DNA of 64,000 bases from the NCBI GenBank assembly GCA_963575745.1, contig CAUYUJ010017793.1:537501-601500 (forward strand), read 5' to 3'. The first letter of the stretch is position 1. Each line of letters starts with the position of its first letter. The notes beneath the pieces were generated by a model. That model was not told where the DNA came from, searched no databases, and was given only the letters and a program-made list of their open reading frames with translations. Source of the DNA: Prorocentrum cordatum. Lineage: Eukaryota > Sar > Dinophyceae > Prorocentrales > Prorocentraceae. The position numbers were made by a program, and so were the translations under genes. Positions 32,518-43,205 of this stretch are shown here, in pieces.

Positions 32518-34280
32518 CGCTCACCGCCAAGGGGGGGGCTTCGTGATGGTGTAGGGCTCTGCGAGCTCGATGCCGCCGAGCCCCTCGAAGGTGTTTTCTC
32601 CCTCGGTGGCCACGCGCCCATGTTACGGGCATGTTCCGAAGTAGCGGTCGTAGTCGGTCACGTATTCGATGAGGCCGCTTGTCTGTTGTTCGTCGTTGTG
32701 GCTGCTTCCGCGTGCTGCCGCCAGGATTCGTGTAGTGTCGCCGTCGCCGTCGCTGGTGTTCTAAAAGTGCTTGCGTGCGATACAGGGGCCGGTCATGGTG
32801 ACAAGGTTGTGGCTCTTCAGTTGTTGTAGTTCGTGCGGGGCGGTTGCCGTGATCGGTCCGATGTTCATCAAGCAAGCTGTGTCGTTGGCGATGCACGTGT
32901 ACATGGGGAAGATGGCGTCACGTATCGTCGCGTTGTCATCCACGATGGTTGTTGAGTCGTGTCAGCTGGAGTGTATTCTACCCCACGGGTGTTGCTCATC
33001 GCGCAGCCGTTTGCTGTTGTCGAGGCTCCATATGGACTTCCTGTAGTAGATGGCGTCAATTGTACCGTTCCGCGAGGCGTCGTGGATGGCAATGTTGGTG
33101 TGGTCGGGATTCCAGCCGTTGTACGCCTGACTCGTGTGGTTCGCTACGGTAAGAAGTCGTACTCGTCGGTGTTGTAGGCTTGCTTGCTGCTTAATGCCGT
33201 TGACAATGCGCATAGTGTCGTCACTGGTGGCACTCTGGTCGGTGATGAGCAGGATTGTGGACGTCCAATATGGCCTGTCGTCGCATGCCTCCGATGTTTC
33301 ACCGTTGATTGTTTCGAGCCGCGTGTGGCACAGGCGACGCTCGCGTTCCTGGGCGCCTTCCGTCTGTCCTCGTCGCTCGTCTAGCTCTTCACCTGCTTGC
33401 GGTGACAGAGGAACTGGTGCAGGAATCATCGTGGGTTCGTGGTCCGCGCCTGTTCGTAGTGCGAGTGGAGGTCCGTGGAGTTGGACGCAACGGCGTTCTG
33501 CGCAGTCTTCGGGTAGTCCTTTGCTCTTGTTGGTCCGCCGTATGCCCCATATCTCTTCGGATATGTCGTCTGCTGCGTCGTCGTCGAGCCGTTTGCTGAA
33601 GTGCATGGTGAGTGTGCCAGACTGTCGGCTGGCGCACATGTGCTTGAACAATCGGCTGACCGTCCAGTAATCCCTCATACAGACCTGGCATGTAGACCCG
33701 TGGATGTAGTTGATATTTACCTGCCGGCTGTGCTTCGCGTGCATGTGCTTTTGATGCGCTGATTTGCCGTGAAGGATTTGCCCGCATTCGTAGCAGAGGT
33801 ACCTGATGTCGTGTTGTGGAGCTTCGCTGCCAGGCGTCGGAATAGTAGCGTCGTTGCAGATGTGTTTCATGCGTCGTCTCCAGGCAGCTGTGGCTGCTTT
33901 CTCTTTGTTGTGCTCGATAGCTGTCTTGTAGGCGTGTGTGGCTGTACTCTTGAATTTGGAGGGTTCGTCTTTTGCCATGCCTATTCACTTGCGTATGACG
34001 TCGTGATTGGGCGTGGTATGGTGCTTGCTAATGTATGTATTGATGTGGTGGAGATCGTCTGCAATCGAAGTGGAGCATCAGCCGTTGTTTGTGATGTCGT
34101 AATCAAGCAGGGCTCTTAGTGTCGTCGGGCACGCGGTGGTGAGCCGCAGAATCTCTCGTAGCCTTGCTTGCCGTAGTCGTTGTGGGAGTGTCACGATGCC
34201 TGCCCTGCCGATGATCTCGATGTTGGTGATCTTCTCACACTGAGTTGTCTGGTGGTCGATGCCCAATGCCAACCTCGCAG
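32518..34280 (-). pseudogene. LINE ORF2 C-terminal part with two C2H2-like fingers, duplicate copy 1
   Basis: One minus-strand frame runs the whole length without an indel. It begins with a post-RT segment (LALGIDHQTTQCEKITNIEIIGRAGIVTLPQRLRQARLREILRL). Then comes a linker, finger 1 (CYECGQILHGKSAHQKHMHAKH), finger 2 (CQVCMRDYWTVSRLFKHMC), a charged spacer, and a tail with IDAIYYRKSIWSLDNSKRLR and WGRIHSS. This order resembles the C-termini of dinoflagellate non-LTR retrotransposon ORF2 proteins, where paired fingers follow the RT. In-frame stops at 34078, 33985, 32962, 32761, 32623 and 32521 break it; protein-like sequence continues past each. The longest open piece is 338 codons (32962-33978). 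The RT core itself is absent. The element is old; the duplication is recent. Confidence 0.75.
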
Positions 34281-37200
34281 CCCGAGAGTGGCAACTCTAG
34301 GCAGAATTGCACAAAATACCGTTACGGTGCCGCTGACCTTCAGCACCGTCAGCAAGCACCCGTCAACAAGTACCCGTTAGCAGGCACCCGTTCGTAAGTA
34401 AGTTACCCGTTAGTAAATTACCCCTTCGTGCTTGCAACGCTCCCGGTAGTGAGTGCCCGTGGCGGTGCCGTTGGCCTCGGGCTCGCACGGCCCTGCCGGC
34501 CTGCGAGGACCCGCCGCGCCGCCTGCTCCCCGCGGACGAGCTCCCGCGGGGCCCCGCGGCGAGCCCCGCTCCAGGGCGCAGCGTGCCGGCGGCGCGGCCG
34601 CGGCGCGCGGCCCGAGGCTGGCCAGCGGAGCCACGCGGGAGGGCAGAAGCGAGCAGAGACCTCGGAGAGCAGGACGGAAGGGGCCCACAAACACACAAAT
34701 AAATACTCACAATTAACAGGAATCTCTATATTTGTTCCATAGTTTCTGGGTTTCTGTTTTCCCCCCAGCTTAAAATATTTTCCAATATTTTCATGGGACT
34801 CGACGATTCATTGTGTCTGTGTGTTTGTTTCCTTCCTGAAGAACATCCACCCTCATTAAACGAGCGCGTCCCACCACTCGCAAAGTAGCTGCTCGCAGAT
34901 GGCCTGGCTCCGCCGCGGAGGATCCACGATGAAGCACACCAGAGCGGGCACGTGTGTTTTTTGTCGGACGTTCGCGAGTAGGCACCTTGCGAAGAGTGGA
35001 ACGCGCCCCGACACGCGAAGCCGTCAGTACTCGCGAACCTGCGCGGCGACTCATCAGAATCACCCCGACACACGAAGCCGTTCAGTACTCGCACCCACAG
35101 AAGGAATCGACCAGGGCAGGGCTGCCCGGTCAACGCCCGGGGCCGTTTAGCACACGCCAGGTTACGGGCCCGGGCGATGTTCCTCCCTTGAGGATCTCGA
35201 TCCTCGCCCCCCCCCGATCCTTCTGGCTTCTGAGTACCTGGTCCTCGTCCGCGCCGCCTGCCAACAAATCTGCCGCGACGACTTTTGCCTCCATCCAACT
35301 CTCGACCCATGTTGCATCTTTGGGGTACCTCGTTTGTCACATCGCACCAACCGTCTGTGTCGCATCCATATAGGATCCATGTCGAAGGCGTCGACTCCGC
35401 ATCGATTCCGCGTCGAATCCGTGCCGAGTTCACGCCGAACCCGCGTCGAACCCACGTCGGAGTGCACTAAGAGACTGCCCCTTCACAGGACAGCGAAGGC
35501 ACCCCGAAAGCGCAACACATTCAGGCGCAACCTCCGCCTCTCCCTTGCAGTGCGGGCGCAAGGGAGGTTCTCCGCCTCAGCCCGCGCCGCGCCGCGCGCG
35601 GCCGGCACGGCGCGACGCGCGGCCCGAACTGCTTCCGAAGACCTCCGAAGAGCCTCCGGGAAGCCAGAGAGGAGGACGCCTCCAGGGCTCTGGAAGAGGA
35701 GGGAGAGAGACGAGGGCCTCTGGGGGCCTCGGGCGCGCGCCCGACGGGCCCCTTGTCATATGGGGGTCCGTCTCCTCTTCCCCCCTCAGCGGCGGCCGCC
35801 ACCCCCCAGCCCTACTGCCGAGGGGTAGGCTCGCTCACCGCCAAGGGGGGGGCTTCGTGATGGTGTAGGGCTCTGCGAGCTCGATGCCGCCGAGCCCCTC
35901 GAAGGTGTTTTCTCCCTCGGTGGCCACGCGCCCATGTTACGGGCATGTTCCGAAGTAGCGGTCGTAGTCGGTCACGTATTCGATGAGGCCGCTTGTCTGT
36001 TGTTCGTCGTTGTGGCTGCTTCCGCGTGCTGCCGCCAGGATTCGTGTAGTGTCGCCGTCGCCGTCGCTGGTGTTCTAAAAGTGCTTGCGTGCGATACAGG
36101 GGCCGGTCATGGTGACAAGGTTGTGGCTCTTCAGTTGTTGTAGTTCGTGCGGGGCGGTTGCCGTGATCGGTCCGATGTTCATCAAGCAAGCTGTGTCGTT
36201 GGCGATGCACGTGTACATGGGGAAGATGGCGTCTCGTATCGTCGCGCTGTCATCCACGATGGTTGTTGAGTCGTGTCAGCTGGAGTGTATTCTACCCCAC
36301 GGGTGTTGCTCATCGCGCAGCCGTTTGCTGTTGTCGAGGCTCCATATGGACTTCCTGTAGTAGATGGCGTCAATTGTACCGTTCCGCGAGGCGTCGTGGA
36401 TGGCAATGTTGGTGTGGTCGGGATTCCAGCCGTTGTACGCCTGACTCGTGTGGTTCGCTACGGTAAGAAGTCGTACTCGTCGGTGTTGTAGGTTTGCTTG
36501 CTGCTTAATGCCGTTGACAATGCGCATAGTGTCGTCACTGGTGGCACTCTGGTCGGTGATGAGCAGGATTGTGAACGTCCGATATGGCCTGTCGTCGCAT
36601 GCCTCCGATGTCTCACCGTTGATTGTTTCGAGCCGCGTGTGGCACAGGCGACGCTCGCGTTCCTGGGCGCCTTCCGTCTGTCCTCGTCGCTCGTCTAGCT
36701 CTTCACCTGCTTGCGGTGACAGAGGAACTGGTGCAGGAATCATCGTGGGTTCGTGGTCCGCGCCTGTTCGTAGTGCGAGTGGAGGTCCGTGGAGTTGGAC
36801 GCAATGGCGTTCTGCGCAGTCTTCGGGTAGTCCTTTGCTCTTGTTGGTCCGCCGTATGCCCCATATCTCTTCGGATATGTCGTCTGCTGCGTCGTCGTCG
36901 AGCCGTTTGCTGAAGTGCATGGTGAGTGTGCCAGACTGTCGGCTGGCGCACATGTGCTTGAACAATCGGCTGACCGTCCAGTAATCCCTCATACAGACCT
37001 GGCATGTAGACCCGTGGATGTAGTTGATATTTACCTGCCGGCTGTGCTTCGCGTGCATGTGCTTTTGATGCGCTGATTTGCCGTGAAGGATTTACCCGCA
37101 TTCGTAGCAGAGGTACCTGATGTCGTGTTGTGGAGCTTCGCTGCCAGGCGTCGGAATAGTAGTGTCGTTGCAGATGTGTTTCATGCGTCGTCTCCAGGCA

Positions 37201-37594
37201 GCTGTGGCTGCTTTCTCTTTGTTGTGCTCGATAGCTGTCTTGTAGGCGTGTGTGGCTGTACTCTTGAATTTGGAGGGTTCGTCTTTTGCCATGCCTATTC
37301 ACTTGCGTCTGACGTCGTGATTGTGCGTGGTATGGTGCTTGCTAATGTATGTATTGATGTGGTGGAGATCGTCTGCAATCGAAGTGGAGCATCAGCCGTT
37401 GTTTGTGATGTCGTAATCAAGCAGGGCTCTTAGTGTCGTCGGGCACGCGGTGGTGAGCCGCAGAATCTCTCGTAGCCTTGCTTGCCGTAGTCGTTGTGGG
37501 AGTGTCACGATGCCTGCCCTGCCGATGATCTCGATGTTGGTGATCTTCTCACACTGAGTTGTCTGGTGGTCGATGCCCAATGCCAACCTCGCAG
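34281..37594. repeat. Tandem segmental duplication, copy 2 (3,314 bp)
   Basis: Near-identical head-to-tail copy of 30967-34280. Differences seen include 31195 C versus 34509 A and the change at 37094 that creates a stop codon in the LINE frame. The LINE frame continues beyond the copy boundary at 37594 into unique DNA, so the right-hand copy keeps the ancestral flank and the left-hand copy is cut at 34280. Confidence 0.95.
34676..34836. mobile_element. TIR family 3 element, copy D
   Basis: Same element as at 31362, carried in duplication copy 2, with four or five substitutions. Confidence 0.7.
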
Positions 37595-37660
37595 CCGCTG
37601 TGTATGCACTGGTGATCCTGCCCGTCTCGGCTTTTTGTTTACAGGCATCCAGGCACATGC
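35832..37660 (-). pseudogene. LINE ORF2 C-terminal part with two C2H2-like fingers, duplicate copy 2
   Basis: Same frame and domain order as the copy at 32518-34280, with all of its stop codons. It has one extra nonsense change: the Gln codon just after CYECG becomes TAA at 37092-37094, splitting finger 1. This copy extends about 24 codons further upstream (MCLDACKQKAETGRITSAYTAAAR) into unique DNA, because the duplication boundary cuts copy 1 at that point. Beyond 37660 the frame dissolves and a CCT microsatellite begins near 37730, so the RT core is lost here too. Confidence 0.75.
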
Positions 37661-37729
37661 GTTGTATAGTAGTCGTGGGTAGCCAAAAGCATTGAGGTAA
37701 TGGATCTTGGCCGTGGCCGTGGTCTTGCC

Positions 37730-37852
37730 GCGCTCCTCCTCCTCCTCCTCATCTCCCTGCTCCTCTTACTCTCACTCCTCCTCTTCCTCCTCCTCCTCCT
37801 CCTCCTCCCCTCCTCCTCCTCCTCTTCCTCCTCCTCGTCCTCGTCCTCGTAC
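37730..37852. repeat. CCT microsatellite
   Basis: TCC triplets directly downstream of the LINE remnant's upstream edge. Confidence 0.95.
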
Positions 37853-37982
37853 CCCCGGCCCAGCGGATCACCTGTCTCACGGCCCGCCCGCACGGGCGGC
37901 AAGACGGGCGAAACACTGCGAGGGGGGCTCGGCGCACACCTCCCCCGAGCTACTCACAGAGGCCTCCCAGGTGGGGTCGGAG

Positions 37983-38159
37983 AACAGTCGACGCGTATAG
38001 CAAGAATGTGCGATAAGGATGCAAGGGCCTTGGACGGCCACGTCGAAGCTGGTCGAGCGGGGCGCGGCCAACGAAAGCGGCGAACGATGGACCGGGGAGG
38101 CAAGGATGCAAGGGTTCGCTTGGGAAGGTTGCCCATCCTTGCTATGCGGGTTGACTGTA
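37983..38159. mobile_element. TIR family 2 element (177 bp), uninterrupted
   Basis: Left CAGTCGACGCGTATAGCAAG; right CATCCTTGCTATGCGGG then TTGACTGTA. An 11-bp repeat TGGGGTCGGAG lies at both edges (37972-37982; 38162-38172, two bases from the right end), although that word also occurs elsewhere nearby. It supplies the empty-site comparison for the nested element at 42935. Confidence 0.75.
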
Positions 38160-38311
38160 GCTGGGGTCGGAGAGGGGCGGAAAAAACGGGGAGGGGTTCG
38201 GCGCACATCTGCTCCGAGCTGTTCAGCGAGTGTCGGGGGGGGGGGCTATCGCAAGAGGCCCCCTAGATGGGGTCGGAGTGGATGGGGTCAGAGGATCGCG
38301 CGGCGATTTTT

Positions 38312-38515
38312 GACGCCCGGAATGGGTACGGAAAGAATGGGTAAAATGCCCAACAGCAAATGTTGTCCCAAACCAACAGCGGCCGCTGTTTGGCAGGCGG
38401 CCTTCTGTCTCGAATGGACAAAGGCCGCGGCGGCGCGGACAGAGAGTTGTTCAAAATGAACAGGAACTGCTGTTGGACACTGTACACATTCTTTCCGTGC
38501 CCATTTCGTTCGTGC
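38312..38515. mobile_element. TIR family 4 element (204 bp), copy B
   Basis: Left GACGCCCGGAATGGGTACGG and right TTCCGTGCCCATTTCG then TTCGTGC form the terminal inverted repeat; AATGGGNACGGAAAGAATG is shared by both arms. Same order of internal words as copy A. No ORF and no convincing flanking duplication. Confidence 0.8.
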
Positions 38516-38518
38516 AGA

Positions 38519-38665
38519 GCGATGCCGATGCATTACAGATGCATCGGCGATGCATCGGCGATGCACCGGCGCTGCATCGTCGACGTCGGCAATGCATCGG
38601 CGGCGTCGACGTGAAGCAAATCGGACCCTACGTCAAGCCGCATCGCCGATGCATCGGCGATGTGG
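38519..38665. repeat. GATGCATCGGC repeats, cluster 1
   Basis: GCCGATGCATCGGCGATG and related words, many containing the palindrome CGATGCATCG, with GTCGACGTCGGC interspersed. It abuts the right end of the TIR element ending at 38515. Confidence 0.85.
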
Positions 38666-38669
38666 CACG

Positions 38670-39410
38670 GTCATCCGACCCCCTCTACCCCGACCACACC
38701 TATAGGAGGCCTAGAGCTGCTCAGCAAGCGTAGGGGCGGCATCGCGACGGGGGAGTACGAGTCAGGGCGACGGGCTGTATAGAATCGGCTATACGCAAGC
38801 GTGACCCTGGGTAAGAGTGAACTTTGGTGCGCGACATCTTGGGTGCAGCGGGGGGACCAAACCTGGGCGCGCAAGCAGCTGCTGCTGCTTCGTTTTCAGC
38901 CGTCTGGGGACCCATCTGTGCGCACACCAAAGGTCACTCCGGCGAAAGGTCACTCTTACGTCTAGTCGATAGAAGCATCCGCTGCCCCAGGCCTGGCCCC
39001 TCCTGGGCACACGGGAGCGGTGCGTGCGCCCTCGCGGCTGGGCCGGGGAGGCACGGACACTGCTCCCTGGGCCCAGGATGGGGCCAGGCCTGGGGCGGTG
39101 GATGTGCATATTACAGCAGGAGCTCGACCACGAGAAGCCTTCCACGAGCAACCCGACACTGAGACCCCGGGACGTCCATTCCGTCTCGGTGAGGGAACGT
39201 CCCGCGTCCCATCGCAACAGCATCGAAACCGAAGAGGCCCAGGGCACCCTGGAGGCAAGCAGGGTGTTTCTTGGCATGGACCTCCACCGGGCGCCTTCAG
39301 ATATGTTCTGCCCGGAGAGTTGGCTGTGGTCGAGGGGCGTCGGATGAGGCGGGGGGGGGACTTCGGTGCGCGCGTAGAGGCCTCCTAAATGGGGTGGGAG
39401 GATCGCGCCG
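38670..39410. other. Unique DNA, no gene recognised
   Basis: Overlapping frames of 100-160 codons on both strands, none with a domain. Confidence 0.4.
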
Positions 39411-39411
39411 C

Positions 39412-39475
39412 ATCACCGATGCATCGGCGATGCACTGGCGATGTATCGTCGACGTCGGCGATGTATCAGCGACGT
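39412..39475. repeat. GATGCATCGGC repeats, cluster 2
   Basis: ATCACCGATGCATCGGCGAT and GATGTATCGTCGACGTCGGC resemble cluster 1. A weaker echo (GCGATACATCGCCGG) lies near 39710. Confidence 0.75.
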
Positions 39476-40545
39476 CCGAGCCGCTGAGAAGGCCTTTTCC
39501 TTCTCATTTCACCCCCGGGCTCGCCGCCGCTCACTGAACATCTCGGAGTAGCCTCGCCGCCCCCCCCTCTGGCGCGCGCCCTCGTCGAGCTTCTTGTTTA
39601 CGAAGGCATTGAGGAACGACAAGTCCTGCCGCGCGCGCTCGCGCGAGGGGGAACGGATGGGAGGGGGACCCGCTCAGGGGGGGGCGGGGGGGAAAATATC
39701 GACCTGCCATCTGCGATACATCGCCGGTAAATCAGCGATAGGCCCCCGATGGCAAACCGCACGCTCCTGGACGGGGTGGGCTATCGGCCCCATGCGGCGG
39801 CGGCGGCGGCCCCGACGACCGGGACCACGACGCAGACGATCGTTCGAGCACTCGCATCGCCAGCCCCCGAGGTCACGGGGCGTTTCTGCGTCGCCCCAGA
39901 GAGAGCGCGCGCGGTCGTCGCGGCCGTGGTCGTTGCCGAGGAGGACGGCGGGGACGGAGGAGGGGGGGGGGAAGGGGGGAGGGGAGCAGAGGGAGCGAGA
40001 ATTACAAAGGGGAGAGGAAGGGGAAGGAAAGGGAAGGGAGATGAGAGGAAAGACGGAAATGAGTGGGACAACAATCAAACCATCTGTACAATTACTCAAC
40101 TGGTCCCCGTCAAGCCCTAACACCTGGCACTGATAGCTGTGCTTCCCCCGATCCTCCCGGACGCGTACTCTGCCGGGGTCTCCTTGCCCTGTCCCACGCG
40201 TTGTTTGCTCAACTTGTACTCGTCAGACACCCAACTGCGACCCCTCACCCCGTCTCCGCCTCGCGCCGACAGCCCCAGCCACACACCCCTCACACATCTC
40301 TGCCCACTAGAATGGCAATTATTCATAATGTATCCTCGCACCCTCCATTCTCCTCGCCCCTCGTACTCGCATCCCCCCCATCACATACCTGGCCACTGGC
40401 ATGGTATTCCAGGAGGCCCCCACGCACCCCCCATCTACATCCTGGAGAACGCTGCGACCCTCGTACTTCCATTGGACCCTCTCCGACATCCCCTGACCCC
40501 CACCCCGACCCCCACAGCTCCTGGACAACCCCCCACCCGCTCCTC
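39476..40545. other. Unique DNA, no gene recognised
   Basis: G-rich text at 39640-39700 and 39955-40060, then C/A-rich text. No coding signal stands out. Confidence 0.4.
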
Positions 40546-40549
40546 ACGA

Positions 40550-40925
40550 GCCGCTGGAGGGAGGAGGAAGGAAGGAGCAGCTAAAGAGAGGAGAAGGGAA
40601 GGAGCAAGTGGGGCGAGGAGGAAGGAGGACGGAAGGAGGAAGGAGGAAGGAAGGAGAAAGGAAGGAGGAAGGAAAGAGGAAGAAGGACGGATGAAGTGAG
40701 GAGGAAGGACAGAGAAAGAAGGAAGCAGCTGGCTCAAGCGCTCTGGCTCGGGGTCCCGCCCCGCAGGGACGGCGTGGCGCGCGCAGTAGAGGGAAGCTCA
40801 TGCGCAACCCGCGTCCCCGCCCCATGAACTGAGGACGAAGCGGAGGAGGAGGCGGAGGCGGAGGAGGAGGCGGAGGCGGAGGCGGAGGCGGAGGAGGAGG
40901 AGGAGGAGGAGGAGGGACTCCTCCC
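40550..40925. repeat. Purine-rich GGAAGGA tract and GGA/GGC array
   Basis: AGGAGGAAGGAAGG text to about 40725, unique DNA to 40835, then GAGGAGGCGGAGGCGG to 40920. Confidence 0.85.
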
Positions 40926-41044
40926 TCCTCCCGTCGCCCTGCTCGCCGGGACGGGGCGCGCGGGTCCGTGTTCACCGTGATGTCCTCGCACGACGCGTCG
41001 TACGGCAAGACCTGCGGGCGCGCCCCCGCCCCCCTCCCCCCCAC

Positions 41045-41100
41045 GTGCAGAGGCCCCCCCCCCCCCCCCCCCCCCCCCGCCCCCGCCCCCCCCCACCCGT
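41045..41100. repeat. Long poly-C tract
   Basis: More than 20 consecutive C, then CGCCCCCGCCCCCCCCCACCC. It could form C/G-quadruplex structures and is error-prone in assembly. Confidence 0.9.
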
Positions 41101-41239
41101 TTTGGGAACGGCGAAGGGCAGGCCATGGAAGCTGAAGCAGAGCAGAGTGAGCCAAGTGGCGGATCAAGTGGGGGTAAAATGATGTGGGGGTCGTTTTCCA
41201 CCACAACCTACCCAAGGTTTTAGGATATAAAGCAGGGGT

Positions 41240-41455
41240 CCTCCTCCTCCCTCACATCCTCCTCCCCTCCTCCTCATCCTCCTCCTCCCCACCTCCCTCC
41301 TCCTCCTCTCCTCCTCCTCCTCACTCCTCCTTCCTCCTCCTCCTCCCCTCCTCTCTACTCCCCCTCCTCCTCATCTGACTCGTCCTCCTCCTCCTCCTCC
41401 TCCTCCTCCTCCTCCTCTTCGTCCTCTTCCTCCTCCACCTCCTTGCCCCCTCCAA
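41240..41455. repeat. CCT microsatellite
   Basis: CCTCCTCCTC text with a short homopurine-free stretch of about 200 bp. Confidence 0.95.
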
Positions 41456-41459
41456 CTCA

Positions 41460-42330
41460 TGGTGGTGGACAAACGGCCCATCAACAGAGGGAACGAAGGG
41501 AGCGGATCTGCAAAAATGGGAGCTAGCCACAGGGGTCAGCGGGCGAAGAATGGCAGAAAGAGAAACACGTTCGCCCCCTGTCACGCCCCAGGAGGTCCCA
41601 GAAATACCGTCAAGAGGCCAACAAAAACTCCAGGAGGCCCACGAGCGGCCTCCACGAGGCCACGCACGCGCCGGCAAACGCCTGCGACGGCACAGTGCGG
41701 GCCGGCGGAGTGGGCGAAGCGACTCAATGCAGAGGAGCAGGTTCGCCGTCCGGGGCGACCGTCCCAGGGCGGCTGGGAACGGTGTTTTTATGCCCATAGG
41801 GTGGCACGCCAGGGTGCAAACTGCCCCGCCGCCCTGGGACAGGCGCCCACAGCTCTTCGCCCGCTGATTTTGAAGGGAAGGGATCCTGGCGCCCCCAAGC
41901 TCTGCAGGCGCCAACGTGCCGAAGAAGGCTTCCATGCCTGAGATCCGACGGCGCGAGAAAACTGCAGTACCGTGCCAAATCACTGCCCGAGCCCCAGACT
42001 CCTTCTTCCTGCGGCATGTTCCGAGCTGGATCGATAATGTGAGGGCCCCGGATCCTGGAATTTCGAGAGAACGCCAGACGACAGGATCTCAGCTGGGATC
42101 GGCGCGAGGATTGCGTAAGGGATAAAGGACGATTTCAGTGGATGCCGAAAGTGGGATATGTCTGGCCCAGCCTAGCTTCTACGTGGGGTGCAGATGCCCC
42201 AGGCGGCTTCGCGTTGTGTCGTGACGATGCCAACGTCGCATTCAGCGATCGGAGGACCCCAGTGGGCCCTGACAAAAACTGCCGCTCCGGCGGGAGGTCG
42301 CTCTTACGTATGATCGGACCCTTTTCTCAG
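41460..42330. other. Unique DNA, no gene recognised
   Basis: Frames up to 220 codons occur on both strands, but none has a recognisable domain. Confidence 0.4.
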
Positions 42331-42357
42331 TCACGGCCTGCGCGCTTCCCCCCCCAC

Positions 42358-42545
42358 AATCAAATCGATCAAGTCAGATGGGCGATCGACATGAATCGGA
42401 TCGGCGGAAATCGGCAACCGAGTCGGGAGAAGTCGAATCAGCGGACATCGGCAGGCTAGTGGGCCTCCAGTAAAAAGTCGGAGCCCAAGTCGGAATTCCA
42501 AGTCGAATCGAATCGGAATCGGACGCCATCGGAATCGAATCGAAT
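42358..42545. repeat. Dispersed repeat, copy 2 of 2
   Basis: ATCGGATCGGCGGAAATCGG, GTCGGGAGAAGTCGAATCAG and TAGTGGGCCTCCAG match 30655-30830 in order. It ends in repeated GAATCGAATCGGAATCGG words. Confidence 0.7.
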
Positions 42546-42780
42546 CGGAGGAATTGAAGCGAGCCCTGCCCCCCCTTCCCCGGACCTTCTTCATCAAAGG
42601 CTGCGTCTGTCGCAACTGCTCGAACTCGTAGCAGCGCTGCTGCAGGTCCGTGTAGCGGGAGGAGCGGTAGCTGCGCGTCGGGCAAGCCAACCAGGGGGGG
42701 TGGGCCGAAAGTCGAAGAGCCGCTCAGGCGCACCTCTGTCCTTCTCCCTCCCTCCCCCTCCTCTGAGTGTTATCCTCCTT

Positions 42781-43118
42781 TACAGTCAATACGTATAGCA
42801 AGGATGCGCGATAAGGGCCTTGGACGCCCATTTCCAAGCTTTCCGAGCGGGGCGCGGCCCATGAGAGTCGCCAAGGATGGACCGAGGAGGCACGGATGCA
42901 AGGGTACCCTTGGGAATGTTCCCCATCCTTACTGTTAAGTCGGGCCTGTCCCCCTACAGGCCGATTTTGGACGAAAAATGAAAAATGCATTTAAAATGCC
43001 CTATAAATACTCAAAAATGGTTAAAACATAGTCCCCCGACTATTTGTTTGACCATTTTTGAATATTCCCCCTGTAGGGGGGCAGACCCGACTTAACCTTA
43101 CTGTGCGGGTTGACTGTA
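42781..43118. mobile_element. TIR family 2 element interrupted by a family 1 element
   Basis: Left TACAGTCAATACGTATAGCA; right TGCGGGTTGACTGTA. Without the nested 161-bp element and one 8-bp target copy it would be 169 bp, close to its relatives (176 and 177 bp). A further copy of its right end lies at 43369-43391. Confidence 0.8.
42935..43095. mobile_element. TIR family 1 element (161 bp) with 8-bp target duplication
   Basis: Left end TTAAGTCGGGCCTGTCCC and right end GGGGGGCAGACCCGACTTAA are inverted copies. Each terminal repeat itself holds a short palindrome (CCCCCTACAGG). The A/T-rich middle has no ORF. The exact 8-bp repeat CCTTACTG flanks it (42927-42934 and 43096-43103). It sits inside a family 2 element; an uninterrupted relative at 38136-38159 has the same text with a single CCTTGCTA at this point, so the duplication was created by insertion. 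Probably a non-autonomous DNA transposon; superfamily not determined. Confidence 0.9.
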
Positions 43119-43205
43119 TGAGCGAGAACTTCTGGGGAGGGGGGGAGGGGAAGGAGCGAGGTGGATCTGTGTAGCTGTCCTATTCCGAGCGCCTCCGTCT
43201 GCCAA

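Larger units (their letters stand above)
30967..34280. repeat. Tandem segmental duplication, copy 1 (3,314 bp)
   Basis: This segment and the next one align end to end at an offset of 3,314 bp. I found roughly 18 substitutions and no clear length difference by eye, so identity is about 99.4-99.5%. The left edge shares CCCGAG with the junction at 34281. The unit holds a TIR element (31362-31522), a short array of 12-bp-like repeats around CGCGTCGAACCC (32070-32150) and the 3' part of a minus-strand LINE (32518-34280). Confidence 0.95.

Noticed and set aside
42935-43095. TTAA as a piggyBac-type target duplication for family 1
   Set aside because: The empty-site comparison shows an 8-bp duplication outside TTAA, and other copies have TCAA, TTAG or TTGG at this place.
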